A program made the position numbers and the translations under genes. Under the pieces are notes generated by a model. The model saw nothing but the letters and a program-made list of their open reading frames with translations. It was not told the origin of the DNA and searched no databases. Positions 55,527 through 64,000 of a stretch of DNA of 64,000 nt are shown here, piece after piece; the first letter of the stretch is position 1; the number at the start of each line of letters is the position of its first letter. This DNA comes from Thalassia testudinum (lineage: Eukaryota; Streptophyta; Magnoliopsida; Alismatales; Hydrocharitaceae): positions 38,949,001 through 39,013,000 of the forward strand of contig JAZHRO010000003.1 of NCBI GenBank assembly GCA_037157565.1, in the 5' to 3' direction.

Positions 55527-56413
55527 TTAGGTCGTGTTTTAGGGTCAGGTTTTTGGGGAAAAGGAGGTGACTAGCTAAGCTAAGCTAGCTTAGCTAGTAG
55601 GGACTATGGTAGAGAGGTGGAGTGAGCTAGGGTTTAGAGGGAGAAGAATTGGAATTGATGTCTGCTGAAGGGAGCTGAAGTAGAGCTCAGTAGCTAGTTC
55701 TTTTCTAGTGGCTAAGCCAAGCTAATATGAGCTGGATTCTTCTAATCTGAGCTGAGGTGAGATGGGTCTGGACTTCCCGGAGAGTACCTAGCTAGCTGGA
55801 GTAGCTAGCTTAGGTGAAGTAGCTTAGGCCAACCTAGTTGAGCTGAGTTAGGTCTTCGGGAGCTAGACTTGAGTTGGCTTGAGTTGGTTGATGACTTCCT
55901 TAGTTGACTAGGTCTAGCTAATGGATGGCAGTAGCTAGTCGTAGTTAGGTTGAGCTTCCATTGAACTTTTCTGAGCTGGAGGAGCTGGAATGGAGCTAGG
56001 ATCAACTATCTTGAGCTAGTTTAAGCTGCCATCCAGCTAAGGTGAGCTGAATGGAGCTGAGGTGAACTAGCTTGAGCTACAATTCAGCGAAGATAGGCTG
56101 AATGGAGCTAGGCATGGGTTGATCCAGCTAGAATAAGCTAGGATCCAGTCGGGATGAGTTGGATCTAGCTCTGATCCAACTGAATGGAACTTCTTCTTCA
56201 TCTTTTTCCTTCTTGAGTGCCAACATATGTAGGATCTAACTCTCTGCTTATCCTTGACACTCAAATAGACTCATCAAAAAGACAATAAAATGCAATGCAA
56301 GCCTACCCTAATTAAATGCCTAAATGCAGCCTGAAAACCCATTTGCGGAGTTAAAATCGTAAGAGGTAGATCTGTTTTAGGGCATAAGAATGTTGATAAA
56401 CTAGCATTTATCA
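55527..56413 (-). repeat. Family C LTR (minus), outer-end segment
   Basis: The reverse complement starts TGATAAATGCTAGTTTATCA, like the plus-strand LTR, and runs through the AGCT-rich part. TATGC follows at 56414-56418. The three minus segments total about 2.16 kb, matching one LTR, so this was also a solo LTR before it was hit. Confidence 0.88.
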
Positions 56414-56418
56414 TATGC

Positions 56419-58970
56419 CAAAGTCGTGGTATGAAGTGAAAGTCATGGTATGAAGCAAAGAAATAAATAGTTCTTAGTATGAGATGTGAGAAGATTCACA
56501 CATGTCCAAATGACTACGTGTTATATAGAAACTAGTACGCTAACTTGACTTCCAACCTGAAATGTGTTTAGGAAAGATCAAAAGGAGAGAGGAAACAAGC
56601 CAGAAAGGTTCTTCGTTATTTTTCGTTGATTCCAAGGTTTCAATGACTATTTATTTCAAGTAGAGCTGCAACATGAATGAGGTGGCATTAGGAAAACAAG
56701 GCAAAAGATTACCTTATTTGCCATCCAACTGATTCAGAGAAGTGGAAAAATTTCGACAGCAGACATTTTTCTTTTGTAGAGGATTCACGTAATGTTAGAT
56801 TGCGACCTGCAAGTGAAAATTTTAATCCATTTAAGAACATGTACTCATTGTACTTTGTGTGATGAATCTTGATGGTTACTTACAACTTAACACCTTGGCT
56901 ATGCATGTGATCCTTGTTTATGATGTTGACCGTCTTAATCCTAGGTCCTAAGCAACTAAGAAATGCAATTGACATCTACCTACAATCGTTATTAGATGAA
57001 CTGAAACAATTGTGACATGACGATGTTTAGACATTTGATGCAAAGAAGAAAGAATTCTTTCAAATGTACACGGCTTTGTTCTGGACCATAAATGACTTCC
57101 CAAAGTATGCGAGCCTTTCTAGATGGAGTATGAAGGGGAAGTTTGCCTGGCCAAAATATATAGATGATACACATCATTTGTGTCTTCCTGAAAGTAAGAA
57201 ATTTTCGTAGTTAGGGCACTATAGATTTCTTCCCATTGAACATAGATTGTGGAGTTCACAGTTTAAGGATAAAGTTGACGGTAAAGCTTGTCGATTTTTG
57301 AGCAAAAATTTGAGAAATAAATTGTGTACAAATGATATTCAACTTTTAGGTCCCAAAGTGTTTGCGAAATTATGGAAGCTTGCCAATGTACCACTCGGTC
57401 GTCCATTCAAGAAAGATCTAATAACTTTCAAGGACTTCGATTTTAAGAAGAAGAGTATCCTTTTCATGGAGCTTCCGCATTGGAAAGATATAACAATTTG
57501 TCCAACCTTGATGTGATGCATATTGAAAAGAAAGTCATGGACAACATCTTAGACATGTTGAACTTAATAGAAAATTTGAAAGACACGTTAAGATCGAGAA
57601 ATGACATGGACTTGGGAATTCGTCCTGAGCTACATGTCACCGACAGGGAGGAAACGCCACCAACAATGTACAGTCTAAATCAAGGACAAAGGGATAGGAT
57701 ATTCTCTTTTTTTATAGGAATTAGGGTCATAGATGGGTTTTCTTCAAAGTTCTCCCGGTGTATGAATGAAGTTAAGAAGAAAATCAGTGGATTGGAAAGC
57801 CATGATTCACATGTGTATTGCAGATTTTGTCCCCGCTAGCTACTCGTGGAGTGTTGCCAGATCTAGTGTCAATACATTCATGGAAATGAGTCAATATTTT
57901 AAGTCGCTTCTCTTTAAATTGTGAAATGTTAGACTATTGGAATGATCAAATTGTCATCACACTCTTGCAAATGAAACAAAATTTTCTCTTGACTTTCTTT
58001 GACATCATGGTCCATCTAACACTATATCTTGCAAATGAAGCAAGAGTTGGTGGTCCAATATGGTATATAGATGGATGTATCCAGTTGAGCGATTTCTGAA
58101 GAAGCTCAAAGATTATGTCTTAAATAAGGTAATGCCAGACAGGTCAATTTTTTAGAGTTACCTTCTATAAGAATGCATAAATTTTTGTGCTATGTACATG
58201 GATAATATTGACAACAGATTCAATCGACTAGAGAGGAATTTCATTAAGGGATACAATGAAATTAATGATGATTCTTTATCAATTTTTGATACAAGGGGAA
58301 GCTCGATTCTTCGCATAGAATACAAAATGATCGATTTAAATGATCGGCAGTTAGTTCACTTGTATATCTTGAAACAAATTCCTGATGTCGATCCATTTTT
58401 CAATTAATTTAAGCATTCTTCTCATTTTGTTCAAGAGCTGTAGTTCCTTGATTGGTTTACGTAGCGTGTATATCAGATGAAAGAAAACAATGACCCATGT
58501 TGGTCGAATGGCTTCGATTTAATATGCGAAACTCCATTGAGTTATGGACATTATCATTCTGGGTACATAATTAACGGATTCAAGTTTAGTATAATGTCAA
58601 TTGATGATGGAAAGGTATCGCAACTGGCTAGAGTTTTTGTGAGTTGTGATATTGGAACAGGTTGTGTTGGTTACTACAGCCAAATAATAAATATTATTGA
58701 GATGAGTTTCACATAAAACCATAGGGTAGTTTTATTTAAGTGTGATTGACTTAATGTTTTCAAGGAAGGGATTGTTTTCAATAAAGATAACAAGCATGAT
58801 TTTATCAATTTAAAAAAGAATCACCGAATTCTTCAAATAGTTGAACAATTCACATTAGCTTGTCATGTATCACAAGTTTTCTATGTGCTTGATAATAGCA
58901 AGAATGGGCGGATTATACCCTAAAAATCGTGCCTTTTGATTTCTTTGATGAAAAGAAGGATAGTAAACAT
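56419..58970 (+). pseudogene. CACTA (En/Spm-like) TNP2-type transposase remnant
   Basis: Across three frames the order of TNP2 blocks is clear: KVLRYFSLIPRFQ and HPTDSEKWKNFDSRHFSF with RNVRLRPASENFNPF (56590-56840), ALFWTINDFPKYASLSRWSM and KFAWPKYIDDTHHL with GHYRFLPIEHRLW (57060-57260), FMELPHWKDI, LDVMHIEKKVMDNILDM (57500-57560), FSRCMNEVKKKISGLESHDS (57750-57800), TFFDIMVHLTLYLANEARVG (57990-58040), WMYPVERFLKKLKDYVLNK (near 58070-58130), and the later domain with CETPLSYGHYHSGYIING and VGYYSQIINII (58530-58700). Many stops; no functional protein. TNP2 would cut and move CACTA elements. Confidence 0.9.
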
Positions 58971-59417
58971 TGGTGTGCATACATCTAATTATCCTAGAAT
59001 GTCTATCTATGCATGTTCCTAATGTCATAGAAGCATCATGTATTATAAATATTGTATAACATGCATCATCATGCTTTTAGGTTAATTTGTATAAATTATA
59101 TAGTAATTTTCTCTTTTTGTGGCTAGGGAACAAGGCGATATCATTTCAAAGCTTCAGATCAAAGATCCAACTGTACGGATCTGATTAGGGTGACGATCAA
59201 AAGTTCAACAACTGAGATCACCCTGATCGGACCTCTGTAACATTAGATGCAGTCTGAGAAAGATCAGAGGTCAAGGGGCAAGGTGGTGCAAAATCCATAC
59301 CTCAGACGACAAATCCAACCGATCAGATGGGTTTAAAACGACAATTGCAACACAACGGTGTAAAAATTGGTCCAATCTGACATCTGTGGCACCATCTACA
59401 AGTCAGAGAAGATGGAC

Positions 59418-59451
59418 GGCTAGGATGGCGCCACGTGGTGCCATCCTAGCC
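59418..59451. repeat. Family D palindrome 1, outer LTR copy
   Basis: Arms GGCTAGGATGGC and GCCATCCTAGCC, perfectly complementary, around a centre containing CCACGTGG (a G-box core). Confidence 0.88.
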
Positions 59452-59582
59452 ACCCAAAATGGCTCAAGCTTCCTGCAACACCTCTTCACACGATGATCAA
59501 TGCATGTCAACCATTGGATCATCGAACCGACGGCTGAGATTCACTCTCAGGCCACGCATCAGTCCACCAAAAGAAAGGGTGT

Positions 59583-59628
59583 GAGTGCTCTTGATCGTTG
59601 GATCGCCATCCAACAGTTGCGAGCACTC
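59583..59628. repeat. Family D inverted repeat 2, outer LTR copy
   Basis: Outer arms GAGTGCTC (59583-59590) and GAGCACTC (59621-59628), inner arms GTTGGAT (59597-59603) and ATCCAAC (59608-59614). Counterparts: 22984-23021 and 61083-61114. Confidence 0.8.
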
Positions 59629-60617
59629 GACCCTTAAACAATAAGTGCGACCAAAGAGACACCGTGGAACAGTGATTGCGAGTGGTTTTCCCAACTCGTG
59701 GTTGTGAGTACGAGCAGCAGTGAGGGGTGAAATCAAGCAAGCGTGCAAGCACATGAAAATTCGGCTACTCGATCAGCGATGAGCAGCATTGGCAACGACT
59801 AAATGGTGATGTTTGGTACGCTGGTTTAGAGCACCATGATCACACGTGTGATCGTACATGGAAGCGTTACTCTATTTGAAGTAGAAGTGACACACAATGT
59901 GAGCAATTGACCCACGATCCAATGGTCAAGGAGTGACACCTCTTCAACACTTATAACACACGCGTGAAACGACGTAAGATCCGCACCGTGCAATGAAGAT
60001 CGGATGCTCCTCCTCCCTCTACGCATTTTAGCCGATGCTTAACTACAGCAATGGCTACATGCATCACTAAAGGCCCTGACTTAATGTTTTCAAAGCTTAA
60101 AATACCTCTTTTGCCCTCAAAACCCACCTATATAAAGGCCCTATGCCCTCCACTTTTTCTTCATCTCTTTTGTTATCTCTCTCCCTCTCTAAGACCTAAG
60201 AACTCAAGTTCTATAGTTCTCTCTACTACTCCCAAGTTTCAGGAAGTTCCACTAGAGTTAAAATCAAAATTTTCCACCTCTCATCCCCTTCGTGGAGCTC
60301 TTGCCAACTGTCCTCTCGCCCCCATTCCGAAAGCGGATCCCACGATGTTGATGCCCTATCTCATCCCCGATTCTTCTAGGTTCACCCTCTGTCCTCCATC
60401 TTCGCTCTCCTTCTAGACGTTGTTTGTCTAGCTCGTCCTCCAAGCAGCCGTCGTGGTGGATATCTTCTCACCCATTATCTTTTTATTGTTTCTAGAGTAA
60501 ATCTCCTACTTTCTAGTAGTAGAAATTAGTTGTAATGAGATTATCCTTATTATAAAAGTTATGTCTCTCCCTCTCTCCAGCTCTATTGTTTATATTACAA
60601 GTCGATTAGTTGTTTAT

Positions 60618-62420
60618 TGATAAACACACATGTATTCATGATAAAATGCTTATTTATGATAGTTCGTAGGCCTAGCATTGCATATCATAGTATAAATATT
60701 GCATAACATCTATTGCATTGCATTTAGGATAGTTGTATATTACGTACATTAATTCTAACATTTTACATGGCCAGGAGGCAATGCGACAACTTTACGAGAT
60801 TTAGATGAAGAATTTGACCATATGGATGGATCCAGAGCAACAATCGCAGTTCAGTCAGTGCAAAAATCACCTCGATCAGTGCTTCGTAGCATCCTCTGCA
60901 AGACGAAGAAGATGGATGGCCCAAATGGAGCCACGTGGTGCCATCCAGGCCACCCTACACAAGCCACAGCCTCCCCAACTTCACACAAGGAGCAATCCTA
61001 GCCGTTGGATCTCAATCCAATGGCTGAGAAATGCTCTACATTGGCCAATTTCTCCTCCAAAGCGCAACAAGGAGGGCATCATCTCGACCATTGGATCTTC
61101 AACCAAAGGTCGAGGCGCATGGCTACACCTCATCTCCACCCGACCAAGCAGCTCGTTGGGCAAATGGTTGCACACCTACTCCTCAAATGAGAGGGGTATG
61201 CTCGAGCCTCAATCCTCCGCACCTACTCCAGCACTGGTGAAATTGGACCACTTGATCTTGATTAAGCGATCAATATTACTCACGCACGACCTGACGCTAG
61301 CCAATGATGCGAGGAGGCACTCCAGATCGCACATGTGCAATCAGAGGATCTCATTTAAGGTGACCGAATGCGCTCTCGATCGTCGGATCTTCTCGAAGGC
61401 ACAATCCACGCGCATTCAAACTAGCGATGGCGCGATCTATGGGAACCTCCTAACCGTGCGATGAAGAATCCAATGGTTGCCAGTAAGTACAGAATTCAAA
61501 TACCATTAAGCATGTGCTTCCTCCTCATGATCCTAGCGATCCACGTCTGATCCAATAGCTGAAGCTCTCCGTGCATTATGCTAGCTATAGCTACGCCTCC
61601 TCATGCCAACAGAGGTGCTTGAATGTTTAGCAATACCCTCAACAGGTCTTTAGCGATGATTTAAATGTGGCTGAAGACTCGCGTGCACAAAACACCTCCA
61701 TTCCTCCACTATATAAATGCCATGACCCCTTCCCTTCCAAACCATCTCTACCTACTCTACTCCCACCTACTCCTAAGCTCTAGTAGCCTACCAAAGCTCC
61801 CTTGAAGCTTATTCCCAAGCTCTAAAGGCCTCCTATTAGTGTAATGCTCCTATACCCCACCAAATATTCGTCCTTCATCTCACCACCTTCGTAGGAATCC
61901 TTGGAGCCATCCTCCCACCTCCATTTCGGTAGAAGATCGCCTCCATCTCCTCATCCCCATTCCAAAGCCTTGGTGAAGCATTCCTCTACCCGATATCCTC
62001 CTACATTTCACCTCCATCATCCAGCACCTCACCCCCTTCGTCCAAGGTGCTGCCAAGCGCCATCGTCTCACCAAACAGCCAATTTGGGAGATTTCTTCTC
62101 ACACCTCTCTTTTATTTTCGCATATTCTAATTGATGATTGAATGACATTGTGATATATTCATTTGTTCCCTTCAATTTGTGAAATTATCTTACTTGCTTC
62201 TTTATTAAGAAAATTAAAGGAAAAAAAGTAACAAAACCCTAAAACATCAAATGGAAAAAAAATGAAGTGCAGATTTCAACAAAAGTAAACGTTGCCTCCC
62301 TGCGTTCGATTGGGACTCCGTTGGAGTTTCGGTAAAAAATTGCATTTGATAACGTCTTTTGCAACAACAGCGATAGGTTTCTCCTAACCCCTACTTTCCT
62401 TCGCCGAAACATGTATATTA
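60618..62420 (+). repeat. Family D LTR (inner), inserted in a family D LTR
   Basis: 1803 bp, TGATAAACAC...CATGTATATTA, with TTTAT on both sides (60613-60617, 62421-62425). The end TA instead of CA and the simple TTTAT make the right edge less certain. The outer LTR sequence resumes at 62426. TATATAAAT at 61710-61718 is a likely promoter. An 11-bp hairpin lies at 61000-61025 and palindrome 1 at 60918-60951 in a more decayed form. Confidence 0.75.
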
Positions 62421-62630
62421 TTTATAATCATTGTGAATGCCCCCTTATAAAATAAATTATATGAAAATATAATTGCAGATTTAGAATCGACGTAGCCACC
62501 TAGTGTTCGACTCAGGGCTCACCTTGAGCTTCAGTAAAGATTTATCTGATATTGAATTTTTTTGTGAATTGCACTATGATGACAGGTTTTTCCAAACTCA
62601 ATACTTTTTGCTGCAAAATTCTGTTAACCA

Positions 62631-62975
62631 AACATTCTTTTCTGACTGAAGCATATCAAGATTTTCCAAAAGAACCAGAATTAGGTTTCCGTGTAATAGA
62701 TACTGATGTCTAAGGTATAATAACTTTTACTTTCCAATGAAGTTAAAATCTTTTTGTTATTTTTGTAAAAATTTATTATTGTACTTTTTCTCATTTACCA
62801 TGTAAAATTGTTAATATGTTTAATTATTTTTTATTATCATGTGCAAATTAGGCCACGAAAGAAGCATGCTGATAGGGGGTGACATCCACCTACACATGAT
62901 GTTAGGGAGAAGTCATAGTCCCCTCCCAATGCTGACCCTTCAGCTGTGTCTACCAACCTGATGGAAACACCATCA
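62631..62975 (+). pseudogene. CACTA remnant, continuation
   Basis: SFLTEAYQDFPKEPELGFRV continues the transposase frame and ends in TDV followed by a stop. After an AT-rich, intron-like stretch, RPRKKHADRG and a Pro/Ser-rich frame appear (62850-62960), as is common near the end of CACTA transposase genes. It is cut at 62976 by the family E LTR. Confidence 0.6.
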
Positions 62976-64000
62976 TGATCCCTAACTAGCTCATTTTGAC
63001 CTAGAAAAGAGAACAAAAGCTCCTACATAACCAACTGAAGGTTTTAACTCAATGAAGAACCATTCTAAGGGAAAAGTAAGAAATAAGGGGTAAAATTACA
63101 TTTTACCATTGCAGTGTAACAACAGGATTTCTCCTAGGCTAAACATAGGTCAAATGGTCTTAACAACAAAAAAAGTGGGTTGGTTCAAACAAAAAAAATT
63201 TCATGTGAATATTAGGAATTAAATGACTTCTTATAACCCTAAAACAGACCCACTTGATTTGACAACATTATGATCCATAAAAATTCACCTAAACCCTCTA
63301 AAAATCATGAAAAAATATCCTCTAGGGTTTAGAACCTTCAATTTGGCCCTTAGAACCAAATTTGACTTAAATTGGAGTCTCAATCAAATGTTTGCCCTAA
63401 ATTAGGTTTTTACGTAATTACCCAGTCAAAAGTGGTCAAGCCCAAAAGCCAACTTCACCATTGGATTACTTAGGTCGAAATTAGGTCTGTACCAAAATTT
63501 GAACCTAAGGGGAACGCATCTCGACTACTTTGTAAATAGGTCCAGCTCAATTACATTTCTACACCTAACTTTTGAAAACTTTCACAGAAATCCCCCTATC
63601 TTTGTCTTCGTTCTTTTCAATTTGGTCCCTCCACCATTATAGCGGAGGGAATCCTACTTCGATGAGGTTTCGAGGGAAGGATCTCTCTTATTTCTTAGAG
63701 AATCCAATTCAAAATTGAAAGGGAGATTCTTAAAGAAATCTCCTCCAATTTGAACACAATTCTAGGCTCGATTTGGTACCCAATCTCTCATGCGAATGCA
63801 AGAGAAATTCGGGTCAACTTCTAATTTCCATCTCCGATGAGGTTGCCATGCTTGGAAGCTTGGCTTCCAAGCACAAAACCTTCCACCAGGGCTTATAAAA
63901 GCATGCCCAGATCACCCCTCATGCACCAGGCTTGAAATTGGCCTGAGAAACCCTCAATTTTGTCTCTTCCCCCTCTGATCATTGACTCAGCAAGCTCCAA
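62976..64000 (+). repeat. Family E LTR, plus strand, cut by the window edge
   Basis: Starts TGATCCCTAACTAGCTC and aligns with the reverse complement of 20942 down to about 20000. TATAAAA at 63894-63900 matches the TATA of the other copy. The preceding CATCA (62971-62975) would be its target duplication; the partner is outside the window. Confidence 0.75.

Larger units (their letters stand above)
58971..62630 (+). repeat. Family D solo LTR (outer), split by another family D LTR
   Basis: Starts TGGTGTGCATAC at 58971, ends CTGTTAACCA at 62630, flanked by AACAT (58966-58970 and 62631-62635). The two parts (58971-60617 and 62426-62630) add to about 1.85 kb, one full LTR. TATATAAA at 60129-60136 is a likely promoter. 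Removing it rejoins the CACTA frame ...KKDSKH to SFLTEAYQDFPKEPELG. Confidence 0.85.

Noticed and set aside
53253..56413. A 3.2-kb DNA transposon or MULE with 0.2-0.9 kb terminal inverted repeats
   Set aside because: No matching duplication flanks the whole unit. ACTAG flanks only 53253-55521 and TATGC flanks the minus copy split over 36245-56413, so two opposite solo LTRs explain it fully.

Overview
This window is nuclear DNA from a flowering plant, almost certainly an intergenic or heterochromatic stretch of a large, repeat-rich genome. I find no host gene. Nearly every recognisable piece is a transposable element: Ty1/copia elements of Sirevirus type, Ty3/gypsy elements of Athila/Tat type primed by tRNA-Asp, non-autonomous LTR elements, solo LTRs and a decayed CACTA (En/Spm-like) transposon. 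Most coding frames are interrupted by stops or frameshifts.

Layout. (1) 1-15.6 kb: a minus-strand gypsy element (partial RT, protease, gag; degenerate tRNA-Asp primer site at 15227-15244). A 10.9-kb minus-strand Sirevirus, copia-1, sits in its leader at 3705-14653 with target duplication GACCC on both sides. (2) 15.6-24.3 kb: a GC-rich LTR-like block, a TA-rich microsatellite, a minus-strand LTR called family E, a fragment related to family B, and a small LTR element of family D that has only about 0.6 kb between its LTRs. (3) 24.3-32.1 kb: a second, more damaged Sirevirus, copia-2 (minus strand), inserted into the integrase region of a plus-strand gypsy element called A-prime, whose 3' end and 3' LTR run to 36021. 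(4) 36.2-56.4 kb: a nest read from target-site duplications. A CACTA remnant received a minus-strand family C LTR (TATGC). That LTR was hit by element A (TGGCA) and by a plus-strand family C solo LTR (ACTAG). Element A's 3' LTR was in turn hit by element B (ATCAC). (5) 56.4-63 kb: the CACTA transposase remnant, broken by a family D solo LTR (AACAT) that itself holds another family D LTR (probably TTTAT). (6) 62976-64000: the start of a plus-strand family E LTR.

How the parts relate. A and B carry a tRNA-Asp primer site, a polypurine tract and one acidic protein of unknown function, but no protease, RT or integrase that I can see. They share about 1.3 kb of 3' non-coding sequence with A-prime, which encodes a gypsy integrase. 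They therefore look like non-autonomous partners of an Athila/Tat-type element. The shared 3' region contains a hairpin followed by three spaced hairpins whose stems covary between elements; this is the most interesting signal here. The two Sireviruses each carry their own short palindrome, repeated both in the LTR and between pol and an extra third ORF. Family D LTRs carry conserved inverted repeats, one centred on CACGTG, at matching positions.

LTR ends were set by eye from TG...CA ends, primer sites, polypurine tracts and 5-bp duplications. Family letters are local labels.
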